Assembly (NCBI RefSeq): GCF_947487305.1
Contig: NZ_CANKWH010000001.1
Span: forward strand, 186,001 to 250,000
DNA: 64,000 nt
Source: an uncultured Paracoccus sp.
GTDB lineage: Bacteria; Pseudomonadota; Alphaproteobacteria; Rhodobacterales; Rhodobacteraceae
Reading direction: 5' to 3'
Shown here: positions 10,615 to 19,480 of the stretch, piece after piece
Numbering within the stretch: position 1 is the first letter of the stretch
How the letters are laid out: every line of letters begins with the position of its first letter
Program-made: the position numbers and the translations under genes
The notes under the pieces: generated by a model
What the model was told of the DNA's origin: nothing
Databases searched by the model: none
The model's input: the letters and a program-made list of their open reading frames with translations, nothing else

Positions 10615-11493
10615 CTATTTCCAGCGGCGATGGATCCAGAACCACTGATCCATGTGCCGCCGGACCAGTTGCTCCAGATCGTCGTTCAGCGCCTGCATCA
10701 TCACTGCCGGCTCGTCGGGCTGCAACGGCGCGCCGACATGAACCTTGAAGGACAGCCCGTCCGGCTGGCGGATGCCGGCGATATGGACGACCAGCGCGTC
10801 ATTGCGGATCGCCAGTTCCGCCGGCGTCAGCACGGTCTTGGTCGGCAGGTCGAAAAAGCGCAGCTCCGCCCCGTCGCGCTGATACTGGTCAAAGCCAAGC
10901 GCCATCCAGCCGCCACCGCGCAGGAAGCGCAGCATGGCGGTCAACCCGGCGCGGCCGCGCGGAAAGATCGGCTCGGCAATGGCGCGCATGGCCGGGATGT
11001 AATGGGCGTTGAACGCCTGGTTGTTCATCGGGCGATAGAGCGCCCCCACCGGCCAGCCCCGCGCCGCCAGCGCCGCGCGCATGGCGTCGTAATTGCCGAA
11101 ATGGGCGCAGGCGAGGATCACCGGACGGTTGGTCTTGAACGCGGCCTCCAGCGCCGGGACGCCCGGCCCCTCCATCGGGTTGCTGTCGCGGATGCGGTCG
11201 GTAAATTCGCTGCCCGAATAGATCTCGGCCAGCGAGCGGCCGGCATTGTCCGGCACCGCCCGGACCAGCGCCTCGACCTCGTCGGATGAAAGGTCCGGCC
11301 GGGCCAGCGCCAGATTGTCGCGGATGCGCTTGCGCCAGCCGGCGACCGGGGCCAGCAGGCGCGAGAAGAACCAGCCCACCGTCGGGATACGGCGGTCATA
11401 GGGCAGCAGCCGGGCGATCCCCATGACCGCGAGAAAGGCCCCATTGGCCAGCCGGTCGCGCAGGTCTGGCTTCTCCTCGGTCTCGTCGCTCAT
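10615..11493 (-). CDS. LpxL/HtrB-family lipid A acyltransferase-like protein
   Basis: The 292-residue protein belongs to the lysophospholipid/lauroyl acyltransferase family, which adds secondary acyl chains to lipid A from acyl-ACP at the inner membrane. The catalytic HX4D motif is present as His131-Phe-Gly-Asn-Tyr-Asp136, and later blocks GGGWMALGFDQYQ and FFDLPTKTVLTPAELAIR match the family. It ends in MDQWFWIHRRWK, the typical C-terminal block of LpxL-like enzymes. The stop of the upstream transporter gene abuts its ATG directly, so the two are probably co-transcribed. The exact acyl chain and position are unknown. Confidence 0.85.
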   Translation of the reverse strand: MSDETEEKPDLRDRLANGAFLAVMGIARLLPYDRRIPTVGWFFSRLLAPVAGWRKRIRDNLALARPDLSSDEVEALVRAVPDNAGRSLAEIYSGSEFTDRIRDSNPMEGPGVPALEAAFKTNRPVILACAHFGNYDAMRAALAARGWPVGALYRPMNNQAFNAHYIPAMRAIAEPIFPRGRAGLTAMLRFLRGGGWMALGFDQYQRDGAELRFFDLPTKTVLTPAELAIRNDALVVHIAGIRQPDGLSFKVHVGAPLQPDEPAVMMQALNDDLEQLVRRHMDQWFWIHRRWK

Positions 11494-12387
11494 TCACGCC
11501 TTCCGGGTTGCGGCCTTCGCCAAAGCCGCCTCGCGCGACCAGACATAGATGCCGGCGGCCACGATAATCGCGGCGCCGAGGATGGTCCAGCCATCGGGGA
11601 TCTGGCCAAAGAACAGCGCCCCCCAGACCCCGGCCCAGATCAGCCCGGTATAGCCGAAGGGCGCGATGGCACCGGCCTCGGCCAGGGCAAAGGCGCGGAT
11701 CAGCATGGCCTGGCTGCCCGCCCCCAGCACCCCGATCAGCAGAAAGGCCCAGAGATGTTCCATCTGGATCGGCTGCCAGAAGAAGGGCACGGCGATGCTG
11801 GCGATCAGCGTGCCGAAAACCGTCGACCACAACAGCGAGGTGGCGGTGGAATCGCCCCGGACCACGCGGGTCAGCAAGGCGCCTGCGGCATAGGTGAAGG
11901 CGCCGATCAGCGGCAGGATCGCGGCGGGCTGGAACACGCCCATGCCGGGCCGGATGATGATCAGCGCGCCGGCCAGCGCAGCGGCGATGCCAAGCGCGCG
12001 ACGGATGCCGATGCTTTCGCCCAGGAACAGCGCCGCGCCAAGGGTGATCAGCACCGGGTTGATGTCCATGATCGCGGTGGCCTCGGCCAGCCCGATATAT
12101 TGCAGAGAGGAAAAGAACAGCCCGACCGAACCGATCTGGGTCAGGCAGCGCAGGAACTGCACCCCCGGCCGGCGCGTGCGCATCAGCGTCGGGATGCGGA
12201 CGTGGAAGATCGCCACCAGCAGAACCATGTTGCCGGCGAAGCGCGCCCAGACCACCTGTGCGGGATGATAGAATTGCGTCAGGTATTTTGCGGTGGCGTC
12301 CATCAGCGTGAAGCTGAAGATCGCCGCCAGAAGCAGCAGGATGCCGGCGGACTGGTCACTGCCCGGCCGCCGCAGCCCCCGCATCAT
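11494..12387 (-). CDS. DMT-superfamily (EamA) transporter
   Basis: The 297-residue inner-membrane protein has about ten hydrophobic segments in two EamA repeats. Family blocks include LMDATAKYLTQFYHPAQVVWARF near the N-terminus (start of repeat one) and GALLTRVVRGDSTATSLLWSTVFGT at the start of repeat two. Such proteins export amino acids, metabolites or other small molecules; the substrate cannot be told from sequence. Its stop codon lies directly before the ATG of the acyltransferase gene, which suggests one transcript. The start is one of two adjacent ATGs (12387 or 12384). Confidence 0.85.
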   Translation of the reverse strand: MMRGLRRPGSDQSAGILLLLAAIFSFTLMDATAKYLTQFYHPAQVVWARFAGNMVLLVAIFHVRIPTLMRTRRPGVQFLRCLTQIGSVGLFFSSLQYIGLAEATAIMDINPVLITLGAALFLGESIGIRRALGIAAALAGALIIIRPGMGVFQPAAILPLIGAFTYAAGALLTRVVRGDSTATSLLWSTVFGTLIASIAVPFFWQPIQMEHLWAFLLIGVLGAGSQAMLIRAFALAEAGAIAPFGYTGLIWAGVWGALFFGQIPDGWTILGAAIIVAAGIYVWSREAALAKAATRKA

Positions 12388-12408
12388 TCCGCCCGGGCAG
12401 GGATCATC

Positions 12409-12439
12409 GGATGAAGAGGAAAGGGCTTCTTCTTCATCC
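12409..12439 (-). terminator. Hairpin in the tkt-EamA gap
   Basis: GGATGAAGA (12409-12417) and TCTTCATCC (12431-12439) form a perfect nine-base stem with a 13-base loop. It follows the transketolase stop on the minus strand. There is no T-run after the stem, so termination is tentative. The adjacent GATATCCCCGCCGGAGGC (from 12441) resembles the dispersed gap motif seen elsewhere in the window. Confidence 0.4.
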
Positions 12440-12469
12440 AGATATCCCCGCCGGAGGCGGAACCGCGTC

Positions 12470-14494
12470 TCACAGAAGCGCCTTGGCCTTTTCGACCACG
12501 GCCTCGGCGGTAATGCCGAATTCCTCGTAGAGCTCGGGCGCCGGGGCCGAAGCGCCGAAGCCCATCATGCCGACGAAATCCGACTTTTCCTCGCGCCCGC
12601 GCTCGCCCAGCAGCAGCCAGTCCCAGGGCTGGCGCACGGCGGCCTCGATGGCGATGCGGACGGTGCCGGCGGGCAGCACGTCGCTGCGATAGGCGGCGTC
12701 CTGTTCGCGGAAGAGCTCCATCGACGGCACCGAGACGACGCTCGTGGGCGTGCCTTCGGCTTCCAGCACCTCACGCGCAGCGACGGCGATCTCGACCTCG
12801 GACCCGGTGGCCATCAGCACCACCGCAGGCGTGCCGCCCGAGGCGGCGCGCAGCACATAGGCGCCCTTGGCCGAGAGGTTCCCGGCGGAAGGTTCGACCC
12901 GCAGCTCCGGCAGGTTCTGGCGCGACAGGGCCATGACCGTCGGGCGGCTCATCTGCGACAGCGCGATCTCCCAAGCCTCGGCGGTTTCCACCTGGTCGCA
13001 GGGACGCAGCACCAGCGTGTTCGGCGTGGCGCGCGAAATCGCCAGATGCTCGACCGGCTGGTGGGTCGGGCCGTCTTCGCCCAGACCGATGCTGTCATGG
13101 GTCATGACATAAACAACCGGCAGGCCCATCAGCGCCGACAGGCGCATGGCGCCGCGGGCGTAATCGGTGAAGGTCATGAAGGTGCCGCCATAGGGGCGGA
13201 AGCCGCCATGCAGCCACAGCCCGTTCATCGCCGCCGCCATGCCATGCTCGCGGATGCCATAGTTCAGGTAACGGCCCTTGCGGTCCTCGGGCGAGAAGAT
13301 GCCCAGATCCTTGGTGAAGGTGTTGTTCGAACCGGTCAGGTCGGCCGACCCGCCGAAGTTTTCCGGCATCACCGGGTTCAGCACTTCCAGCGTGTTCTCG
13401 CTGGCCTTCCGGGTGGCGATCTTCGGCTTGGCGGCAACCGCCTGATCCTTCAGCGCGGTGATCGTCGGCGCCAGGTGCGGGTTCACGTCGCCGTTGATGC
13501 GGCGGGCGAATTCGCTGCGGGCGTCGGCGGCCAGCGCGTCGACGCGGGCGTTCCAGCCGGCGCGGGCCTCGGCGCCACGGGCACCGATGGCGCGCCAGTC
13601 AGCGGCGATGTCGTCGGGGATGATGAAGGGACCATGTTCCCAACCGATGGCAACGCGCGCAGCCTCAATCTCCTCGGCCCCCAGCGGCGAGCCGTGGACC
13701 TTGTGGCTGTCGGCCTTGTTCGGCGCGCCGAAGCCGATGATGGTCTTGCACGAGACCAGCACCGGGCGGCCGTCCTCCTGCTGCGCTGCGGTCAGGGCGC
13801 GGTCGATATCGGCGGCGTCATGGCCGTCGCATTCCAGCACCCGCCAGCCCGAGGCGGCAAAGCGCGCCAGCTGGTCGGTCTTGTCCGAAATGGTGACGCG
13901 ACCGTCGATGGTGATGTTGTTATTGTCCCAGAGCACGATCAGCCGGCCCAGTTGCTGACGCCCGGCCAGACCGATCGCCTCCTGGCTGATTCCCTCCATC
14001 AGGCAGCCGTCGCCGGCGATGACCCAGGTGCGGTGGTCGCACAGGTCCGCACCGAATTCCGCCCGCATCGCCTCTTCCGCGACGGCGAAACCGACCGAGG
14101 TGGCGATGCCCTGACCCAGCGGGCCGGTCGTCGTCTCGATGCCCTCGGCATGGCCGTATTCCGGGTGGCCGGCGGTGATCGCGTGCAGCTGGCGGAAGTT
14201 GCGGATCTGCTCCATCGTCATCTGCTCGTAACCGGTCAGGTGCAGCAGCGCGTAAAGCAGCATCGAGCCATGGCCCGCCGACAGGATGAAGCGGTCGCGG
14301 TCGAACCAGTTGGGCGCCGAGGCGTCGAATTTCAGGTGCTTCTGGAACAGCACGGTGGCCACGTCGGCCATGCCCATCGGCATCCCCGGATGTCCGGAAT
14401 TCGCGGCCTGCACCGCATCCATGGCCAGGACGCGGATGGCGCTGGCCAGTTTCCAATGGGCGGGGTCGGCCTTGCGGCGGGCTTCGATGTCCAT
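12470..14494 (-). CDS. tkt: Transketolase
   Basis: The 674-residue thiamine-diphosphate enzyme transfers two-carbon ketol units in the pentose phosphate pathway and supplies erythrose 4-phosphate for the aromatic pathway (aroK, aroB and DAHP synthase genes are also in this window). Family marks are [12 protein letters not shown] (about residues 33-44), the ThDP motif beginning GDGCLMEG (about 161) and ending with WDNNN (about 192-196), and the pyrimidine-domain block YGIREHGM with the catalytic Glu. The start at 14494 has AGAGGA upstream and gives the normal family length; the frame is open upstream but those residues are not family-like. Confidence 0.95.
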   Translation of the reverse strand: MDIEARRKADPAHWKLASAIRVLAMDAVQAANSGHPGMPMGMADVATVLFQKHLKFDASAPNWFDRDRFILSAGHGSMLLYALLHLTGYEQMTMEQIRNFRQLHAITAGHPEYGHAEGIETTTGPLGQGIATSVGFAVAEEAMRAEFGADLCDHRTWVIAGDGCLMEGISQEAIGLAGRQQLGRLIVLWDNNNITIDGRVTISDKTDQLARFAASGWRVLECDGHDAADIDRALTAAQQEDGRPVLVSCKTIIGFGAPNKADSHKVHGSPLGAEEIEAARVAIGWEHGPFIIPDDIAADWRAIGARGAEARAGWNARVDALAADARSEFARRINGDVNPHLAPTITALKDQAVAAKPKIATRKASENTLEVLNPVMPENFGGSADLTGSNNTFTKDLGIFSPEDRKGRYLNYGIREHGMAAAMNGLWLHGGFRPYGGTFMTFTDYARGAMRLSALMGLPVVYVMTHDSIGLGEDGPTHQPVEHLAISRATPNTLVLRPCDQVETAEAWEIALSQMSRPTVMALSRQNLPELRVEPSAGNLSAKGAYVLRAASGGTPAVVLMATGSEVEIAVAAREVLEAEGTPTSVVSVPSMELFREQDAAYRSDVLPAGTVRIAIEAAVRQPWDWLLLGERGREEKSDFVGMMGFGASAPAPELYEEFGITAEAVVEKAKALL

Positions 14495-14539
14495 GTCGGT
14501 CCTCTGCGGCTGAAACTGACGGCGTGTCGCTTTGCCGCC

Positions 14540-14568
14540 CTGATAGGCAGGGAGCGATCCGGTTGCAA
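14540..14568 (-). promoter_or_regulatory. Possible tkt promoter
   Basis: On the minus strand TTGCAA (14568-14563) and TATCAG (14545-14540) are 17 bases apart, about 45 bases upstream of the tkt ATG. A perfect palindrome CATTGCAATG lies further upstream at 14676-14685. Both are weak pattern calls. Confidence 0.35.
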
Positions 14569-14721
14569 GGTGAACTGCCGTGGCCGGGCCCACGATTGGT
14601 GCCGATGATGGTCCTGCGACGCCGGACCATACGCTGTAGTCGGCACGGGTGGCGCGGAGGTCAACGGTATGGCTCCATTGCAATGTAATACGCCCATACC
14701 CGAGCCCTCGGCGCGGGAAGT

Positions 14722-16053
14722 TCAGCCCTCCTCGGCCTGATCATTGCCGGCCAGCGGCCTGATGCGCAGCTTGGTGATGCGGTTGTCGCGCCGGGCCACC
14801 ACCTCGAAGCGATAGCCGTGGAAGGAAAAGACCTGCCCCTGTTCGGGGATCGACTGGGCCATGTGGATGACCAGCCCGGCGACGGTGTTCGCCTCGTCAT
14901 CGGGCAGGTTCCAGTCCAGCTGGCGGTTCAGGTCGCGGATGGTCATGCCGCCCTCGACGGTATAGTCGCCCGCCGCATTCGGGGTCAGCGTCTGGTCGGC
15001 CTCGGTGTCGTGTTCATCGGCGATCTCGCCGACGATTTCCTCGAGGATATCCTCCAGCGTGATCAGCCCGCGCAGGCTGCCATATTCATCGACGACCAGC
15101 GCGAAATGCGTGCGTCGCTTCAGGAACTCGCGCATCTGCTCGTCCAGCGGGCTGGTCTCGGGCACGAAATAGGGCTTCATCGCCACCGACATCACGTCCA
15201 GCGTCTGCAGCGCCGCCGGGTTGCCGGTCTCGCGCACGGCGCGGTTGACCGCGCGCAAGAGGTCCTTGGCATGGATGACGCCCACGACATTCTCGCGCTC
15301 GCCCTTGAAGACCGGCAGGCGGGTATGGGGGCTGGCCAGCACCTCGCTGAGGATCTCGGCGGGGGGCGTGGCGGCATCGATCATCTCGATCTCGGATCGG
15401 TGGCGCATGATCTCCTCGACCGTGCGGTTGCCGAGATCCAGCGCGCCCAGCAGGCGGTCGCGGTCTTCCTTCTGCACCGCCCCGGTTTCCTGCCCGATGG
15501 ACAAGGCGCCCGCGATCTCCTCGTGCAGCGAGAACATGTGCGAGCCGGGATCGGTGCGCTGCCCGAAGAGCCGCAGGATGCCGCGCACGATGAAGCGCAC
15601 CACCGCCACCACCGGCGACAGGATCACCGTCAGCCAGCTGATCGGGCGGGCGACGTTGCTGGCGACGTTTTCGGGCGCCGAGATGGCATAGGTCTTGGGC
15701 AGCACCTCGGAAAAGATCAGCACCATGACCGTCATCACCAGCGTCGCCAGCGCGACCCCGCCCGAGCCGAAAAGCCGGGTGAAAAGCGCGGTGGCGAGAC
15801 TGGCCGAAAGGATGTTGACGACGTTGTTGCCCAGCAGGATCGCGCCGATCAGCCTTTCGCTGTCCTGCGTCACGTTCAGCGCCGCCAGCGCCCCGGCATC
15901 GCCCTTGTCGGCGCGGGCGCGCAGCTTGGCGCGGCTCGAGGCGGTCAGTGCGGTCTCGGAACCCGAGAAGAAGGCGGACATCATCAACAGGACGACAATG
16001 GCGATGATCGTGGTCCAGAAGGTGACATCCATCATCGAGGAGGCGTTTTCCAT
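14722..16053 (-). CDS. CNNM/CBS-domain (HlyC/CorC-like) membrane protein
   Basis: The protein of about 443 residues has an N-terminal DUF21/CNNM transmembrane domain (about residues 8-190, with [18 protein letters not shown]), a pair of CBS domains (about 205-330, with [23 protein letters not shown]) and a C-terminal CorC/HlyC domain. Relatives act in Mg2+/Co2+ efflux or regulation and are often mis-called hemolysins. I chose the ATG at 16053, 4 bases after the xerD stop; an ATGATG a few codons later is possible. It appears to be the last gene of a run from the 99-residue membrane protein through xerD. Confidence 0.88.
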   Translation of the reverse strand: MENASSMMDVTFWTTIIAIVVLLMMSAFFSGSETALTASSRAKLRARADKGDAGALAALNVTQDSERLIGAILLGNNVVNILSASLATALFTRLFGSGGVALATLVMTVMVLIFSEVLPKTYAISAPENVASNVARPISWLTVILSPVVAVVRFIVRGILRLFGQRTDPGSHMFSLHEEIAGALSIGQETGAVQKEDRDRLLGALDLGNRTVEEIMRHRSEIEMIDAATPPAEILSEVLASPHTRLPVFKGERENVVGVIHAKDLLRAVNRAVRETGNPAALQTLDVMSVAMKPYFVPETSPLDEQMREFLKRRTHFALVVDEYGSLRGLITLEDILEEIVGEIADEHDTEADQTLTPNAAGDYTVEGGMTIRDLNRQLDWNLPDDEANTVAGLVIHMAQSIPEQGQVFSFHGYRFEVVARRDNRITKLRIRPLAGNDQAEEG

Positions 16054-16057
16054 GGGC

Positions 16058-17038
16058 TCAGTCTGTTGTCCTGTCGGGGGGTGAAACCTGCGCCGCGCCG
16101 GGCGCCTGCGCAAGGGGGTGGTGGTTCAGCACCAGATCGCGCATCCGCGCGTCGAGCACATGGGTGTAGATCTCGGTCGTGCCGAGATCCGCGTGGCCCA
16201 GCAGCGTCTGGATGGCGCGCAGATCGGCCCCGCCTTCCAAGAGGTGGGTGGCGAAGGCGTGGCGGATCACATGCGGGCTGACGCGGGCGGGATCGACCCC
16301 GGCGGCGATGGCGATTTCTCCCAGCAGCCGGCCAAAGCTCTGCCGTGGCATATGACCCTCGGCGCCGGGGGCGGGGAACAGCCAGCGCCCTCCCTTGCCG
16401 GCGACCAGCTTGCCAAGCGGGGTTGTCTCGTCGGCCCGGTCGCGGATCGCCAGCCACGCGGCCAGCGCCGCGCGGGCCTTTGGGGTCAGCGGCACCATCC
16501 GCTCGCGCCCGCCCTTGCCGCGAATGAGCAGCACCGCCGGATCACCCCGGCAGGCGCTGACCGGCAGGGCGACCAGCTCGCTGACCCGCATCCCGGTCGC
16601 ATAGAGCAGTTCGATCAGGCAGGCATTGCGCGCCCGCTCGACCGGGTTGCGGCCGAGGTCGGGCGCGGCGTCCAGCATCGCCCCGACCTCGGACTGGCTC
16701 AGCGTCTTCGGCAGGCGCTGCGCCCGGCCCGGGCCGCTGATGCGGATGGCGGGATCATCCTCGCGCAGACCTTCCTCGAGCGCGAAGCGGGTGAACTGCC
16801 GGATCGAGGACAGGCGCCGGGCGCGCGTCGCCCGCGACAGGCCCTGCGCATCGCAGAAGCTCAGGTAATCCTCGATGCCTTCACGGCTGACGCCGGGCAG
16901 ATCACCGCCCTGCCCCGCCAGCCATTGGGCGAAATCCGCCAGATCGCGGCCATAAGCCAGCAGCGTGTTCCGCGCCGCCCCGGCCTCGGCCGCCTGCGCG
17001 TCCAGAAAGGCCGAGATCAGGCGGTGATCGCTGCTCAT
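16058..17038 (-). CDS. xerD: Site-specific tyrosine recombinase XerD
   Basis: The 326-residue recombinase resolves chromosome dimers at dif with XerC and FtsK. The N-terminal SAM-like core-binding domain (about residues 5-90) is followed by the catalytic domain with Arg151 (ATGMRVSEL), Lys175, His256-xx-Arg259, His282 (LLGHADLGTTEIYTH) and the nucleophile Tyr291. All six expected residues are present. Its ATG overlaps the stop of the upstream gene as ATGA, implying translational coupling. This is the housekeeping enzyme, not an integrase of the distant GTA cluster. Confidence 0.93.
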   Translation of the reverse strand: MSSDHRLISAFLDAQAAEAGAARNTLLAYGRDLADFAQWLAGQGGDLPGVSREGIEDYLSFCDAQGLSRATRARRLSSIRQFTRFALEEGLREDDPAIRISGPGRAQRLPKTLSQSEVGAMLDAAPDLGRNPVERARNACLIELLYATGMRVSELVALPVSACRGDPAVLLIRGKGGRERMVPLTPKARAALAAWLAIRDRADETTPLGKLVAGKGGRWLFPAPGAEGHMPRQSFGRLLGEIAIAAGVDPARVSPHVIRHAFATHLLEGGADLRAIQTLLGHADLGTTEIYTHVLDARMRDLVLNHHPLAQAPGAAQVSPPDRTTD

Positions 17039-18534
17039 GGGGCGCTCAAGCCCGGGGCGAGGGTCAGCTGCGTCTCGGCCAGATCGGCCTCGGCGGTCAG
17101 CCCCAGCGCGCGCAGCGTCGCCAGCCCGCGCGCCGCCTGCGCCCTGTCGCCATCAAGCCCCCTGTCGATCTGGGCCATCGCCACCAGCAGCGCCTCGCCC
17201 TTGCGATCGTTGCCTGCGGCCAGCGCATCGGCCTCGCCCCCCGCCAGCGCCGGATCGGCAGGCGTGGCCCTGGCCACCGCCAGCCCCTGCCATTGCCTGA
17301 GCTTGCCGGCGATCTCGCCCGCCTCGCCGGGCAGATCATCGGGCAGCCGGTCCGCGACCAGCGCGGCCAGAACATCACCCATGCCCGCGCCGGTGAACTC
17401 GGCAAAGGCCGGTGGCAGCGCGTCGGCCAGCGCGGCCTTGTCCTCGGAAGCCAGCGCCGCATCGAGCCGCTGGAAGCTGGCCACCCGTTCCCAGACCCCG
17501 CCCGAGGCGGCGGGCTTCTGTTCGTCATAGATGCCGCGCAATTGCGAGGGCGGCAGCACACCGGCGCTGGCCAGCCGTTCGGCAGCCTCGAGCCGGGCCT
17601 TCCAGCCGCCATTGGGCCTGAGGTCGGAATGGGCGAAGGCCAGCGGCAGCGGCGCGGTCGGCAGCGGTTGGCCCACGGCCTCGTGCATCCGGAAATCCAG
17701 GGGCGTCACCGGCAGCGGTGGCTCCAGCACCTGGCCGGCATCGACATAGCTGTCATCGAGATATTGCGCCAGCAGCAGCAGCCGGTCCTCGGGGATCAGC
17801 TGCAGCGCCTCGGCACCGTGGAAGGTGATTGCGGCGGCGGACCAGTCGCCGGACTGGGCGAGGCAGAAGATGCGGGCGGCAAAGCTGGGAGCGATGCCGG
17901 GCGTGTCGTTCATCACCGCGCAGGCCCGCGCCTCTTCCCCCGCCAGCAGCGCCACGTCGAACAGGCGGCGGAAGCTTTCTGGCGAGCGCAGCCCGGCGCT
18001 GGCCAGAAGCCGCGCGGCCTCGGCATTGGCGCCCATGCCCAGCAGCCGGTCGACGCGGGCGAGGAACAGCGTGCCGGGCGCGGCTTCGGCCATCGCCGAG
18101 GGCGGGGTCAGCTGCGCGGTCAGCACCCGGCGCAACAGCGTATTCATCGCCGGCAGGCGGGCGGGCGTCTCGCCGATCAGCTGCGCCAGCCGGGCCGGAT
18201 CGCTGCCCGACCAGAGCGAGGCCGGCAGCCCCGCCTTGCGCGCCGATTGCGTGCCGGCGGCGTCGGGATCGGCCTCGTCCAGCCGGGTGACGGCAACCGC
18301 CCCCACCGCCCCGGTCTCGGCCACCGGCGGCAGGTCGCGCTTGGGCGGCAGCGCGTCGGCGGGCAGGCCCTGATCCGGCCGCCAGCCCGAGCTTTCGCGC
18401 GGCGGCGACTGGATCGAACCCGAGAGCCAGTCACTGGCCGACAGCGGATCCTGCGCCAGGCCCGGAGACGCGCTGACGCCAAGGGCGATCAGCGCAGGCA
18501 AAACCAGTGCGGGGATGCGCCGGGGATCAGTCAC
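17035..18534 (-). CDS. Secreted helical-repeat-like hypothetical protein
   Basis: The 499-residue protein begins with a signal peptide ending around residue 28 (ALGVSASPGLAQ), then a low-complexity stretch and a long Ala/Leu-rich, mainly helical region with alternating short helices (for example ARLLASAGLRSPESFRRLF and WSAAAITFHGAEALQL) that looks like degenerate TPR/SEL-type repeats. I chose the GTG at 18534, which forms GTGACTGA with the stop of the upstream gene, because it puts the signal peptide at the N-terminus. Its 3' end overlaps xerD as ATGA. It is not recognised; a periplasmic scaffold role is an inference. Confidence 0.68.
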   Translation of the reverse strand: MTDPRRIPALVLPALIALGVSASPGLAQDPLSASDWLSGSIQSPPRESSGWRPDQGLPADALPPKRDLPPVAETGAVGAVAVTRLDEADPDAAGTQSARKAGLPASLWSGSDPARLAQLIGETPARLPAMNTLLRRVLTAQLTPPSAMAEAAPGTLFLARVDRLLGMGANAEAARLLASAGLRSPESFRRLFDVALLAGEEARACAVMNDTPGIAPSFAARIFCLAQSGDWSAAAITFHGAEALQLIPEDRLLLLAQYLDDSYVDAGQVLEPPLPVTPLDFRMHEAVGQPLPTAPLPLAFAHSDLRPNGGWKARLEAAERLASAGVLPPSQLRGIYDEQKPAASGGVWERVASFQRLDAALASEDKAALADALPPAFAEFTGAGMGDVLAALVADRLPDDLPGEAGEIAGKLRQWQGLAVARATPADPALAGGEADALAAGNDRKGEALLVAMAQIDRGLDGDRAQAARGLATLRALGLTAEADLAETQLTLAPGLSAP

Positions 18535-18826
18535 CCGGCGCCTCGCTGGTGTCTTCATTGGTGATGGCGTCTGCGGGCGCTTCCGCCGGCGCTTCCGCTG
18601 CGGGAGCCTCTGCCGGGGTCTCTGCTGCCGGGGCCGCAGGCTCGGCAGGTGCCTCTGCCGCACCCTCTGCCGGCACCGCGGGTGCCGGGGCCAGTTCGCC
18701 GCCCTGCACCGGGATGGCAGTTCGGATCTCGCGCCGCTGCGGCTCCATGTCGCCCAGATAGGCATAGCCTACCAGCGCGATGACCGCCGCCACCACCAGC
18801 ACCACGAGAAACTTGATCAATCGCAT
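18527..18826 (-). CDS. Small membrane-anchored protein with Ala/Pro/Glu repeat tail
   Basis: The 99-residue protein has an N-terminal hydrophobic helix (about residues 5-24, FLVVLVVAAVIALVGYAYLG) and a long tail of near-repeats of APAE (about residues 45-88). Such tails are usually extended spacers in the periplasm. It is the first gene of a minus-strand run with overlapping junctions: its stop is shared with the GTG of the next gene. Its conservation and function are unknown; in position it would be co-expressed with the secreted helical protein and xerD. Confidence 0.7.
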   Translation of the reverse strand: MRLIKFLVVLVVAAVIALVGYAYLGDMEPQRREIRTAIPVQGGELAPAPAVPAEGAAEAPAEPAAPAAETPAEAPAAEAPAEAPADAITNEDTSEAPGD

Positions 18827-18880
18827 CTAACTGCCCTTTCTTCGCCGGTCTCAGGCCGGTTCGGTGGAAATATATATGGC

Positions 18881-18892
18881 CTTTCCGGAAAG
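18881..18892. promoter_or_regulatory. Perfect palindrome in the aroK divergent gap
   Basis: CTTTCCGGAAAG is a 12-base perfect palindrome midway between the divergent small-membrane-protein gene and aroK (gap 18827-18943). AATATATATGG beside it (18868-18878) could be a -10 for either direction. A regulator site is possible; no known motif is matched with confidence. Confidence 0.3.
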
Positions 18893-18943
18893 ATCACGCC
18901 ATTGAACGCAATCGAGCCCCAAAGGCTCAATCAAGGGGCAAGG

Positions 18944-19480
18944 ATGGACCGGCATATCGTTCTGATCGGCATGATGGGCGCAGGCAAGACGGCTGTGGGC
19001 GGTGAATTGTCGCGCAAGCTGAAGGCCCGGTTCATCGATTCTGACCACGAGATCGAATCCGCCGCCGCCATGACCATTGCCGAGATCTTCGCCCGCGACG
19101 GCGAGGAGTTCTTTCGCGCCCGCGAATCCGAGGTGCTGCGCCGGTTGCTGGATGGCCCGCCCATGGTCATCTCGACCGGCGGCGGGGCCTGGCTGCGGGC
19201 CGAGAATCGCGAGATGATCAAGCAGAAGGGCCTGTCGGTCTGGCTGGATTGCGATCTCGAGACGCTGTGGAACCGGGTGCGGATGCGCTCGACCCGGCCG
19301 CTGCTGAAAACGCCGGACCCCAAGGGCACGCTGACGCAGATGCTGGAAACCCGGCGGCCCTATTACGCCATGGCCGAGCTGATCTATCCGGTGCATCCGG
19401 GCGATACGGTGGACCAGACCGCGACGCGGCTGCTCGGCATGATCCGCGAACACCATCCCGAGACGCTGGGGCAAGCATGA
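18944..19480 (+). CDS. aroK: Shikimate kinase
   Basis: The 178-residue enzyme phosphorylates shikimate with ATP in the chorismate pathway. It has the P-loop GMMGAGKT (residues 9-16), the shikimate-binding DSDHEIE (about 33-39), the STGGGAWLR block (about 77-85) and the lid-region arginine in RSTRPLL. The ATG at 18944 is preceded by AAGG; the frame is open much further upstream but the added residues are not family-like. Its last bases overlap aroB as ATGA, a classic translationally coupled aroK-aroB pair. Confidence 0.95.
   Translation: MDRHIVLIGMMGAGKTAVGGELSRKLKARFIDSDHEIESAAAMTIAEIFARDGEEFFRARESEVLRRLLDGPPMVISTGGGAWLRAENREMIKQKGLSVWLDCDLETLWNRVRMRSTRPLLKTPDPKGTLTQMLETRRPYYAMAELIYPVHPGDTVDQTATRLLGMIREHHPETLGQA

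Noticed and set aside
12293..14608. 771-codon plus-strand open frame opposite transketolase
   Set aside because: Antisense shadow with no recognisable protein features.
14722..16053. Hemolysin
   Set aside because: The DUF21-CBS-CorC architecture belongs to CNNM/CorC proteins; the hemolysin name is a historical mis-annotation.
16058..17038. XerD-like gene as phage or GTA integrase
   Set aside because: It is a full-length housekeeping XerD, coupled to unrelated envelope genes and about 27 kb from the nearest GTA gene.
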